64,000 nucleotides of DNA, taken from positions 3,141,953-3,205,952 of the forward strand of contig OY365809.1 in the NCBI GenBank assembly GCA_959347315.1, given 5' to 3'. The position numbers and the translations under genes are program-made. This DNA comes from Bimastos eiseni. Its lineage: Eukaryota; Annelida; Clitellata; Crassiclitellata; Lumbricidae. The notes beneath the pieces were generated by a model. The model searched no databases, was not told the DNA's origin, and worked only from the letters and a program-made list of their open reading frames with translations. Below, one piece after another: positions 1-13,233 of the stretch (positions within the stretch are counted from its first letter, which is position 1; the number at the start of each line of letters is the position of its first letter).

Positions 1-59
1 TACATGTCCCTTCATTTATCTTTAGACAAGGAATTTTTTTTTCTTAGGTTCTCAGAACT

Positions 60-215
60 TATCACAATAAACTTTTATATATGATATTAATTTATCTATC
101 ATTGCATTCAGCTCGGGTCTGCGCACAAAACTGAACTGTAAACCTTTTATAAAATGTTGACATGCAAAATTTCTTGTGCACACTATCTTCAAAAAATTAG
201 AGGGAACATTGGTAG
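60..215 (-). repeat. dispersed repeat, family 1 copy A
   Basis: Reverse strand starts GTTCCCTCTAA and runs through a GTGTGCACAAGAA core to a TTCTGAGAAC end. A second copy lies at about 10845-11020 on the + strand (GTTTCCTCTAAGCTGTGTGC). Both are intronic in robo. Type unknown; possibly a DNA transposon remnant. Confidence 0.5.
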
Positions 216-239
216 AGAGGGTTATGGATGAATACAATG

Positions 240-570
240 TGACCTGTGAACAGGTGTATTACTTACCTTCTTATTGTTTTTACAGGTTTATTGCTTTCTC
301 GCCATTTTGTGCAAGTGTATTACTTTCCCTACTTTGTGAACAAGTGTTTTACTTTCTTACTTTTGTGAACAAGTATGTTACCTTCTTACTTTTGTGAACA
401 AGAGCATGAGCAGGGCACTAGTGTATCACCTACCTTCTTGCCTTTTGAACTAGAGTATCACTTCCCTAACTTTGTGAACAAGTGTATTGCTTTCATACTT
501 GTGCGAATAAGTATATTTTACCTTCTAGTCACCTTCTTATCTTAATGAACAAGAAGTGTATTACCTTCGC
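240..570 (+). repeat. degenerate intronic tandem array before the Ig5 exon
   Basis: Units of about 40-48 bases built on TTTGTGAACAAGTGTATTAC and CTTTCTTAC, at least seven imperfect copies. The last copies run up to the acceptor at 577-578, so the polypyrimidine tract is made of array sequence. Confidence 0.7.
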
Positions 571-578
571 GTGTGTAG

Positions 579-776
579 ATCTGGACTTTCGTCCTCCGCC
601 TATCATCCACCAGGGACCGCAGAACCAGACCCTTCCGATCAACAGCATAGCGATGCTCCAGTGTTCAGCCAGCGGGGAACCAGTACCCGTCATCCGCTGG
701 TACAAGAACCAACGTGAAGTCCCGATGAGAGACCCGCGATACGCCCTCCTGGATTCCGGCACGCTCCAGATTTCGG
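579..776 (+). CDS. robo: robo exon: N-terminal part of Ig5
   Basis: Opens after a GTGTGTAG acceptor and closes at GTCAGT, phase 1 on both sides. Encodes the RPPPIIHQGPQNQT start of Ig5, then the first Ig cysteine (QCSASGEP) and the core tryptophan (IRWYKNQ), ending at GTLQIS. The acceptor lies at the edge of a degenerate intronic array. A SINE lies about 70 bases downstream in the intron. Confidence 0.92.
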
Positions 777-1383
777 GTCAGTTGTCGATACAATACAATA
801 CAATACAACTGTAATTTGATATCACCCTTCTTTCTAAAATTTTTTCTCAGAAGTGCACACGCCTCAACGGCGCAATTGCAGTTGAAATGCAGAGCAATTG
901 TGCGCGAAGGACTTGCTCAAGGTCCCTACACAGTGACTCCTCGTATGAGAGTCAAACCCGCCCACTCAGCACATGCTGAGCGTTACGGGCTGACCGCTCT
1001 AACCGATCGGCCACCGTGCCACAGGAACATTAGTAATTTGTGTCACTTATGGTGAGAAGGTTCTGGGTTCAGACAAATGAACAACAAATAGATTCAGAAT
1101 GCCTTTGATTTAAATACTGATCCGACCCAGATTGCATCTAAATGAATTGTGTTCCTTCTTAGTTTTTCAGGACAGTATGCACAAGAAATTGTGTGCATGC
1201 AGTTTGAAGGGAATATCAGCCATTTTTCTATACTTTAGAGGCATAAGCAGTAGGTTAGCACTTAATTAGGCTACTTTGTGTATGTATGTCTGTATGTATG
1301 TATGTATGTGTGCTTTGATGTCTATATGCATGCACAAAATGTAGGTGTGTGTGGCAAAAGTAGCCTATGTACAATTGTACGTA

Positions 1384-1439
<56 letters not shown>

Positions 1440-2179
1440 TATATGTATATATGTATAATATCATGAAGTAATATGATCAAACATCTATATAGTGCTCCTC
1501 AAGATATATACTCAGAGGTGCTCTCTGCGCTGGCCTTAGTGATGTTAAATGTAAAGAAGTAATGCATCTATTAGCAAAACTATGCACAGTTAGCTGAAAA
1601 TAGTCATCAGTGGTGGGCCCACACGCAAACGTGGAACCAAGCAACAGATTCCGTCGACAGCTGACCTCGTATATATATATATAAATGTACGTATGTGTGT
1701 ATATATATATGTATATATATATGTCAGTATGTATGTGAGTTTGTGTTTGTATAAATCTACGTATGTGTACTGCATTTAACATGTTGCTTGACATTGAACT
1801 GATGTGTCTACATATTCTTAGATCTGCGTAGATCCGACACCGGTCTCTACACGTGCAAGGCATCCAGCGACTCCGGCGAGACATCGTGGAGCGCGTCGTT
1901 GACGATCGAGACTCCGACGAACCCGTCCATCATCTTCCATCGCACGCCGGAGACTTCCACATATCCGGGAACTCCGTCGAAGCCGGTCGTCCTGGAGATT
2001 GCGGAGACGAGCGTCCGATTGGCATGGAAACCGAACACGAATCACGGATCGTCCCCAGTCTTTGCCTATTCCGTCGAATACTTCAGCCCTGAGACTGGAG
2101 AGGTAGGCGGATAGGGAGGTATTGTGCGAGGGAATGCGGTTTGGCTGGGGCAACTTCGACTGGGGAATGTGTGGGTGCA

Positions 2180-2255
<76 letters not shown>

Positions 2256-5200
2256 CTTGTATGGATTGTTTGAATGTGTATGCATGTATATGTGTATACA
2301 CTTGTGCATTTAAGTCGGTATGTTTGTCATATGTAAATATTATGTATGTGTGCATATGTTCATGAGTATGCGTGTATTGTTTGTGTTGTATGTTTTGTAT
2401 AAATTTGTATGCTTATATGCATGCATACATTTATGCCTTTGTGTCTGTATGATTATTATATGTTTGTACCTCTGAGTGGATTTCTTGAAGTGGTGCTATA
2501 TCAAGTTTTATTGATTCAAACATACATATACATGTATTTGAATTTTCCAGGGCTGGATTGTTGCAACGGACTCCGTGTCTGAAATGACTTACACCGTTAA
2601 GAACCTTCGCTCAGACACCACTTACCATTTCCTTGTTAGGTCGCAGAATTCACACGGCGTCAGTTTGCCAAGTCCGGTTACGCCAGCTGTGCGCACAAGA
2701 GGTAATCGACAGATCGACAGTGTGTTGTGGTATATAGAGTTGATAGCAGATAAGGAATTGTGATCCCTTCAGTCGGCTCTTGTTATACGACATTGGTATA
2801 ATAGTTTTGGGGTGAACTGTGAATCATTTTCTTGCTGAGTGCCGAGTATTATGAGTGAGTAGTACTGAGTCTGAGTATTCTTTGTTGTGGAAACTTGTGT
2901 AGCTGTATTTCTCAAGAGTACACTTTGTTGCTTTTCCCTGTCAGCATCAAAACTTTTGAATTCGAATTTAATAAATGACTTATATAATGGTGATGATGAT
3001 GATTATATATTATTATTTTTATATTATTATTGTAATTATTAGTATTATAACCATTATTATTACTTTTATCATGCAGTATATAAAGTTTGACTGATTGATT
3101 AAATGATTGATTGGTTGGTTGGTTGATTGTTTGAATGGTTGGTTGATTGATTGACTGACCTATTGATTGATTGATTGATTATATCTGCTGCTGGTCCCTA
3201 GGTGGTGTCAACATCCGCACTTCCGTCCCTCAACCAGATCAGACTGTCATAGCCGAGAAACTGTCCGCCCAGATCATAAACGTCCAACACCCTGATGTTC
3301 TCAACTCGACCGCGGTCCGCGTCACCTGGGAGGTGAGACGCAACCAGAAATTCATCGAAGGTTTCCACGTCAAGTACCGCATGCTTCTCGAACAGGAGGA
3401 ACAGTCCGGTCAGTCCGTCCACCACTCGGACTTTGTCGTGGAAACGATTCAGACTTCGTCCACTACAAGCCACGTTCTCCACCACCTGGCTAAGTACACG
3501 TGGTACGAGATCCGGGTCCAACCGTTTCACGGAACCATTGAGGGTCAAGACAGTAACACAATCCGTGTTCGGACGTTCGAAGACGGTAATCACGACATCA
3601 TTTGTTTGACATTTATTGAAATTTTACAGAATTAGTTGGTGATTAAGATGGTACTTATGATAATATGTTGGAAATTTAGGATATTTTTAAGAACGAGATG
3701 GTAATTATGATGATATGTGTAGGAAATTTATTTAAATTGTTCTGAATAAGATGTAATTATGATAATATTTGTAGAGAATTTATTGAACTTATTCAACAAG
3801 AGATGGTGGTTACGATTATATAATATATATGATGGAAATGTATTGAAATGTATGTATATCATCTCAAATAAATGTGCAAATGTTCCATCCCAAGCCCAAT
3901 GTGCAAATGTACTATCAAATGCAGGATGTGCTGATGCTCCATCATAAGTTTGATGTGCAGATGTTCCATTTCAAGTCAAATGTTTCATGTCCAGGAACTG
4001 ATAATCTTTATGCTTTTTTATAAGAAGACGAAGTTCGTGTTATCTCTGGCGCTTCATCATCTTTGTTCTGTATTGCATTTCAGTTCCTTCGGCCCCACCA
4101 GAAAAAATCCAGTGGAGAATGGTGGACAACAGCACTCTCCTTCTTTCATGGGAAGCCCCGCCAAAGAACCAGCGCAACGGACCCCTTCGAGGGTACAGGG
4201 TCAGTTACATCGCCATGACAACCTCTGAATACAATATGTTGGCTAAATCTATGAGAAACGATGTATGATAACCACTGCCATTTGCATTCGCATCATCCGA
4301 AGGCTCTACTAATTTAAATATGCAAATCTGTTGTGTTAGTTATATAACCACCCTCCTGATGGTTCTGGTAGGTTGCTATATAAATGTTCATATACATACA
4401 TACACCACGGTCATGCTCGAAGTGCGCGCCTACTGCAGTTTTGGCGAATTTCGTGGCCGAAGCAGCGTACCCACTGAATGAACGAATGAACAATGAATGG
4501 ATTCAGAATGCCTTTGATTTAAATACTGATCTGACCCAGATTGCATCTAAATGAATTGTGGTCTGACCACTGTTCACCATATGAGTTTCAAATTAAATCC
4601 CAGGCAAAGCTGGACTGTGAGGCTAGTATTAGTATTATCCTGTCCAAGGCATTGTTGGAGTCAACAGAATCTACTCTGAAGCAGTATTTGTAGGATTTGT
4701 TCTTTCATAATTGAAAGCAGAACTATATTCATAATCATTTTCACTTTTGATTTGGGATTTTTTTCTCAATTTCGATCATTCAGAAAGTACAGTTGATGAT
4801 ATATTTCTGACTCAGGTCTACCTCTATGGCAATGAGAGTCGATATGATCGAGAGTTTCAAGCCAACTCATCGTCCGACTCCATAACCATCCCAAATCTGA
4901 TCAAAGACATGATGTACAGGGTTCAGCTGTCGGCCTACAATCGGATCGGAGAAGGCGTTCGAAGTGAAATCATCAGAATCGGTAAATTCATGTATCCAAA
5001 GCTTTTGCACAATCGAAAATGACGTTTTGTGACTTCTTCACATAATTCTATAACCATAATCATCAATTTATTGGTCCAAAAAAAAAAAAAAAGTTACATT
5101 TGTACAACCATAACCAACTATATATGTCATGTCACATTATCATCGTCGCTTCGCGATGGTTGACTACATGAATGGGAAAGTGATGTCCAATGCTTTCTGT

Positions 5201-8200
5201 CTTGTACGATGCTCATTAAGCTTGTGCCTCTTAAACCAGTCCACGCCATGACATTGTCAACCAGCAGATTCTGGGTCTTCCACGATTTCGACTTCCTTCC
5301 ACTATACCCAGCATTACACAGTTCTCAATACTGTCTTTAAGGCTGGCTCATGATGTGCCCGAAGTACCGCAGTTTTCTGGACTTGATGTCGCCCAACAGT
5401 TTGCTGTCAACTTTTATTGGTCCTCACAGATAAATAAAGCTACATAAGTGTAACCATAATCATCAATTTGTTGATCCAAGCAAATAAAGAAATGTAACAT
5501 TTGTTGGCCATTATGACCACTGCCATTAATTTATTGGTCCAAACAATTAAAAAGAGTAACATTTGCATAACCATTACATGTAACTTAATCGTGGTCATAT
5601 ATTAACATGCTAGTATAAAGTTTAAAATCATAGCTGAGACAAACAAAATAAATTGGGTTGGTATCCAACTGTTCGTTCGGCTCAACAATCCATGAGCCTA
5701 TTGACTAGAGAATTTGCGAGAGTTTGTATGTGCAAACTAACTTCTATTTGAGGCTAAGTTTCTAGTGTTGTGTGTGAGGGTGTCTTTGGTTGTCAAAGTT
5801 AGCATGTATAGGTATGCTTGCATGTATGGCTTGAGATGGGACATTTGCACATTAGGTTTGAAGTAGAACAGTTGCTCATTGGCCTTGAGATAGAAAATCG
5901 AACCAAGGCTTATAAATAGGCAAAATGGCCGTTTAATGAACCCTACTCTTTGCGCAGGTCCTCCGCAGTCAAGCGGTGTCCAGCTGGGAGTGATTCGCCA
6001 GCCGTGGTTCATCGCAACGCTCATCCTGACGATAGGTGGTGCTCTGTGGTTCGCACTCTGCGTCTTCAGTGTCTGGCTCTTCCGAAAACGACGTAACCGG
6101 AAACTCCAGAAGAATGGAGTCATCTCAGGTTACAACAATAATTGCTTATTATTATTATTTTTAAGGTTGACTAGTTCTTGTTTCGTGGCGGCGTTGATTG
6201 AATTTTTTACGTAATGGATGGCTTGAATGGCGAGCAACTAAAGTTATTCTGTGAGAGGTGCTGAATAATTCTATAAATACAATACTGAAGTAGCTTGTCA
6301 TCGTTTGTTCATACTGTACTTGTAATCTGATTGCGGTTTGTCAGTTTGAAATCAAACGAAAGTTATTATTATAAATTAATCAAATTTGTAATGCGCGCAT
6401 GGTCACACTGATATGTGAATATGAGGCATGGATACTTAAATTTTCAAATTTTTGAAAGCCAAGGAGAAATATTGAATTTTGTGACGCTTTTTGAAGGATG
6501 GAAGTGAATTTGAGCAATGAAGAGAGAGTGGCATTCCTTAGGACCAAAAGCATGAAAAGCACAAGAGCCCATAACGGTTCTGCATCATGGCTTGGCTTAA
6601 AGACCTGTATTATTTCTCCTTTTGCAAGGATTTGGCCATTGGCATGTTACAAATTCAATTAATGAATAAAATAAATACATACATGTATACTTACGTACTT
6701 ACTTGCTGTTATTTCCATTTTCAGTTCCTGTTCGCAAGTCAGATACTCCAGGCAGGTAAGAGACTGCAGGAGGTTGCTCTATTAATAGGTGCAACTTGGC
6801 TGGGAGCACATATAAGTAGTTTTCTGAAAAGGGCACTATGTAAATTTTATTTTCTGAATTATTGCTTCTGAACTTTTGTAAATATATATTCTAGGGTGGT
6901 CTCATTGATAATAGGGTGGATAGCACCAGTGGTGAGATTCCTTCAAGAGATGTTATATAAATCGGCAAACACAACAACTGCAATAATTAGTTAATTAATT
7001 AGTATATGTTATTAACATAGTTAATTAATAAATAGCTTGATTTTGTGCTAATAATTCATTTCAGCGTTGGTTATCCACTGAAGAACTCGTACAATGCAGT
7101 TCCTTCAGGTCAGTTATTACTAATCTTTATTTATCAAATTCAAACTGACTGACCGCTGTATGATTACAATTCATACCAATGGCTGCGTCAGAGCTGGCTT
7201 AAGGAACTGGACTTCAAACAAAGAGGTGCTGGGTGTTATGATTAGTGTACTCAGTCATGATTAGTGTACTCTTGAATAGGACTCTTGAATAGTACTCTTG
7301 AAGTCATTATTATTATACTCTTTGAGATCATGATTAGTGTACCTTTTAAGTCATGATTAGTATTCTCTTGAAACTTAGAGAATGACAGGTATGAAGCTAT
7401 GAGAATAACATTTTTGCAGCTAAAAGAGTTACAATTACAATGTTAGAAGAATTACAATTACAATGTTGGGAGAATTATAATTACAATGTTAGAAGAATTA
7501 CTAATTGCCAACCTAGAAGAATTACAATTACTGCTCAAGAGGCCATGTTTAGTGTACTCTTTAAGTGATGCTGTATTACAATTTTAAATTTACAATTGCA
7601 ATTTACAATTTACCGTCAGTTTTTCCATCTTTCATCGACCTGACAGCTCCGCCGCAACCCGACGTGACATGTCAGGCGATCGACACCGTCAATGACGGCT
7701 ACGACACGAGGGCATCAAGCGACTCCAAGGACTACTACAACTGTCGGAAGGCCATGCCATACTCCCTGGCCGAGTACCCAGTTGCGGGAAGTCCGTACAA
7801 CCAGCCAAAGGCAGACAGCGCCTTCCGACCTGTACAGTCATACGGTCTCCTCAAAAAGTCCGATGACGATGGAAGCAGTCGAACACAAAAAGGTGACAAA
7901 GCATTTCTCACTCAGATACGACGTTGCCATTGTATCTGAGACTGTCGTGTCCCATATCAAACACAGCCTCGCCCGCCATGGTATATGAGTGAGTCCGTCT
8001 GGTCTTTTACCATCAGATCGGGTCAAGCCCACCGGCACTTTGACAGTGGGGATCCCTGCACGGATTAAACTTCTACAAATAATATTATTATTATTATTAA
8101 ACTATAGCTGCACGAAAGAGCTTCTGAAGGCAGCTGCATTAAATTGCTAGATGCAAACTGACAATCGTTGGAACAAGTAGCTTGTCTCTCTAGTCTCTAG

Positions 8201-11200
8201 GGTCTCTGGTGACATGTGCCAGGAGGCGACCCAAGTCTTTAATGAAGTCCATTCTGTCGTTGTTGACTGGGCCCATAGTCTCAAAGGCCAATGGAACGAA
8301 GAGATAGCTAACAGTGAGCTGGCTGTACTTGATGGTCTTCCTGGTGGTTGCCACCTCCGCTGCAGCCCCCACCGAAGATGAAGTCGCTTGGAGATATGAT
8401 GGAGCCACGGTGTCAATGACTGTCGCAACCCATATCGGATTGAGTCCTCTTCGCAGTACAGTTGTATGTCACCCCTCTACGGTCCCCATCCGACTTTCCC
8501 CAGTCACGCAGCCCCCTCCCGTACTTCTGCTCTCAATGAACTAAACTATTATTATTATTATTTTTATTATTATTATTATTCTTATTATTGGAATAATAAT
8601 AATTGTTATTATTCTTGTATTATTGTTACAGATTACCTGAATCTATTATTGTTGTTATTATTAGCATTAATATGTGTGTGTGTATATGTTGCTGTCTTGT
8701 TGCCACTAGTCATCTTCTTCTTGATCCTTTCTCTAAGTTTGCTCCGATGCAGTATCTAACTTCGTTGTACTGTTTGGAACGGTCTCCAATTAAATTCGAT
8801 CTTCTTCGACTCTTGCCTAGGAACTCTCATTTCTATTCTACTCCGAAATCTTTCTTATTTGGCCAAGGTTGGACTGGGAGTGCCTCTAAGTAGATTCTTG
8901 AAGAGGTGCTATGATTGATTGATTGATTGATTGATTGATGACTGACTGACTGACTGACTGACTGACTGATGTGTGTGTACTGTGTAATGGTAATTCATTA
9001 TGGTTGTGTGTCTTACAGGTGGTCCTCCAAAGTACACCCCGACAGAACATCGTGACTTCATCAACAATTCTTTGAGTGATTACAGATTACCTGACTCAGG
9101 TGTGTGTGTGCATATGGTAGAATATCTTCGTTTAAATATTCAGTATCCGATTTGCCAGATTAGGCTGTTTTACCTGAATTACCTTTCCTGAATTTACTTT
9201 TAACTTTTCACAATATACCTTGCTGTATCTTATCTGAATTGCCTTTCGAGAATTTGCCTTTATTATTATTATCTTATCTGAATTACCTTTACAGAATTTA
9301 CCCAACTGTGTTTGATCTGGATTACCTTTTCAAAAATTTACCTTTATCTTATCTTCTCTGAATTACCTTTTCAGAACATACCTAAAGTTATCTCATATAA
9401 TCCTAGTTACCATTCCACAATTTGCCTTTTTTATATTACCTGAATCACCTCTCCGGGTAAGTACAGTTGTTCTTCTTACCTGTTCTGTTCCAGATGATGG
9501 TGGACCATACATGCGGAACAACATCACCAGCGCCAAACAACCGATGCTTTTCCTTCCTCCTCCCCCAGAGCACCCTCCCCCAAGCGACATTGGAACCCCA
9601 CCCGACTCCCCAACGCCGCCCCTCTACGGTCCCCCATCCGGCTTTCCCCAGTCGCGCAGCCCCCTCTCGTCCGATCACGCCGCGGCTCGCTCCAACGGAG
9701 CTTTTCCCCGTCAAACAAATTTCTATCCAGAACACAGCGGCAGCGACAGGTCAAACTCCTTCTCCCCGAGGTCACAGTACGCCGACAGAGGCCCTTACCC
9801 CCAGATGGCGCCCTCGTCTGGGGTCGCAAGCCATCCTGCCCAGGGAGCCGCATCGCCCCGTCTGTATCATAATCCGAGAACGTACTCTCCACGGGGGATC
9901 AGTGACCCAGAGTATGGGGTACACCCGGGGTATGATAACGGGGTGCCCCCGACAAGTCTGGAACCGTGTCGGCCGTTCAGCGACACCGAGGGGATGGCGC
10001 TTGCTCCCCGTCGGGGGTTGAGTCGTTCGCCCCCGTCGCCCGCCCCTGGTGATCCCGTGACGGACAGGGCGGTTCAGTCGTCGTTGCCCAGTATGGGGAG
10101 CGAGTGCATCACCCCACTGCCAAGGTCAGAACCTTTGTCACTTCTGAAGAATTCTGCTCTCGATTTTCTACACACGGCCTACTTATCTTCTTTGGTGGCC
10201 TGCCTGCCTACCTGTGTCTAATTCTCTTTTGTGATTGTAATTCTCTTAGCTTTGTAAATTTTGCTTTAATTTGTATGACATCATTATTATTATTTAGGCT
10301 TTTCTTCACAATATAATTTGTTACTTTAATTCTTAGTTGTTATTTTCTGTTAAATTTTAATTGTTATTTTGGTTCTCCTGATTTTCTTTTTGTTATTGTA
10401 TTTCTAAGTAGCACTGTAATTGCTTTTATATTTTTAAGTCTCCCTGCAATATTATTATTGAAATTTCTCTCAAATTGTGACTCTCCTAATTTTTTATTGT
10501 TGTTTTAATTGTGGCCATTTATGTAACCTCTTCAGTAACACACGACATCTAACTTATCTTAATGCAAAATTATTTCCTCCCATCTTCATTTCCTCGTGCC
10601 TTGTTCTGTAGACCCGACCTAAATCATGGTGGTGACTTATACGTTGGTGGTGGGGATTCCCCGACGTCAGAGATTGGGGCTTACCCGGGTCTCGAGTCGG
10701 ACATGGAGACAAACCCTCCTCGCGACTGTCACTCTCCCGTTTCTAGCGTCGACGAGATGGAAAGAGCCGTGGCCGGTAAGGCACTTTTCGTCATCTACAG
10801 CTTTTGAGACTGCCATTTGAAAGCTAAGCCAGCTCATTCACAAGCAATGTTTCCTCTAAGCTGTGTGCACACATGCGGGCCATGGAACCAGGGCACACAA
10901 GGATTTACTGTGCACACATAATTTTTTGTAGATACTATGAAACTTTGATTCCTTGGCTGATCAGTTCGCTTATGTATCTTTCTTAGATTGTCCGAACTAA
11001 TCACTGTAGATTCAGACATGATCTGAAATTGTAACTGAAAATGTAAATGTTGCTGAAAATGTAATTGAAAATGTATATGTTGCTGAAAATGTAACTTAAA
11101 ATGTAAATGTTGCTGAAAATGTAACTTAAAATGTAAATGTTGCTGAAAATGTAACTGAAAATGTATATGTTGCTGAAAATGTAACTTAAAATGTAAATGT

Positions 11201-13022
11201 TGCTGAAAATGTAACTGAAAATGTAAATGTTGCTGAAAATGTAACTGAAAATGTATATGTTGCTAAAAATGTAACTGAAAATGTAAATGTTGCTGAAAAT
11301 GTAATTTAAAATGTAAATGTTGCTGAAAATGTAAATGTTGCTGAAAATGTAACTGAAAATGTAAATGTTGCTGAAAATGTAACTGAAAATGTAAATGTTG
11401 CTGAAAATGTAACTTAAAATGTATATGTTGCTGAAAATGTAACTTAAAATGTATATGTTGCTGAAAATGTAACTTAAAATGTAAATGTTGCTGAAAATGT
11501 AATGTTGCTGAAAATGTAACTGAAAATGTATATGTTGCTGAAAATGTAACTGAAAATGTAAATGTTGCTGAAAATGTAACTTAAAACGTAAATGTTGCTG
11601 AAAATGTAACTGAAAATGTATATGTTGCTGAAAATGTAACTGAAAATGTATATGTTGCTGAAAATGTAACTTAAAATGTAAATGTTGCTGAAAATGTAAC
11701 TTAGAATGTAAATGTTTCTAAAAATGTAACTGAAAATGTAAATGTACTTGCTGAAGATGTAACAAATGTAACTGATAATGTAAACATAACTGTAAAATAT
11801 ATTGTTGCAGCTGATGTTAGTTGTAACTGTTACTTGATTTCAATTAATTGTAACGAAGTTCAATTATTAATCTCACTTGGAGTGTAATATAGAAACAGAT
11901 GCAGACAATTAGTCTACATACAAACAATGGTTACCCATTATAACAGTAATCAATGATCGATGGTAATCATTGGTCAATGGTTATCGATGATCAATCGATT
12001 GTGATCAGCGATCGATGGCAATCAATTATCAATGGTAATCAAGGATCAATAGTAATCAATGATCGATAGTTATTACTGATCTATGGTAATCAATGATCGA
12101 TGATAATCAACGATCAATGGTAATCAATGATCGATCATGTGATCTGACAGATTCTGTTCTGGCGTCATGGACGAACGCGATCGAAGACAGTGACACGAAC
12201 TGTAGCTCTGTGAGGAGCAGCGCCGTCAGCTCGAGTGACGGATCGTTCTTTGCCGAGGCCGACTTTGCGAGCGCAGTCGCTCGAGCGGCCGAGATGTCCG
12301 GACTGACAGTGATCGGATCGACAGTCATCGATCCCAACGGCTGCAGAGATCGAGAGAAGAGTAAGTGCGAATATTAACAGTGGAAAGTTTCTGTAGGTGA
12401 ATAGAAACTGTGGATTAATAATTATAGTAATAATAATAGTAACTCCTTTGATTTTCGTATGAACATAGTATGAACGAACCATGACAAATGTATAAAGAAG
12501 TTGAATTTAACTGATGACAGCCAGGTTATACACTAATAGCAAAAAAACTGTTATTATATATATTTGAATGGACACTATTGCAAAATTGATATTCTCTGCT
12601 TAGACACCTTTAATAATGTGTTAGTTGTTACTCTGTGGCCCTTTCCTATGCATAAGATCATAGTAGTGTGTGTGTCCGTATGTTGGCAATTGAGGACACT
12701 CTGTGCTGGCTTACCCCTGAATACAGGACTATAAACTCCTCGTTCGACGTCGAAATAATTATTGCAAAATAATTTCTGTCAACATCAGCGGCCTTTGCTC
12801 TTTATAATGTTACAGGCAATATGTGAAATAGGGATTTCGTAAAATGCCGGATTTCTTAAATTTTAGGCAATTTGTAAAATCACCCAGTTAGGGTTAGTGT
12901 AGGGTTTGAGTTTTACAAATATCCTTGGCATTTTACATAATCCCTAGTTTCACACATTGCCTGTAACATGTTATATATATATACATATATATATACATAT
13001 ATATAACATTGCCTGTAACATG

Positions 13023-13091
<69 letters not shown>

Positions 13092-13201
13092 ACATAACAT
13101 ATATATAACATTGCCTGTAACATGTTATATATATATATATATAACATTGCCTGTAACATGTTATATATATATATACACATATATATAACATTGCCTGTAA
13201 C

Positions 13202-13233
<32 letters not shown>

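Noticed and set aside
2083..2365. His/Thr- and Cys/Val-rich frames
   Set aside because: Products of the (GT)n microsatellite.
4200..4265. Extension of the robo FN3-3 exon to the stop at 4265
   Set aside because: Would truncate the receptor before the membrane; the donor at 4200 joins in phase to the rest of FN3-3.
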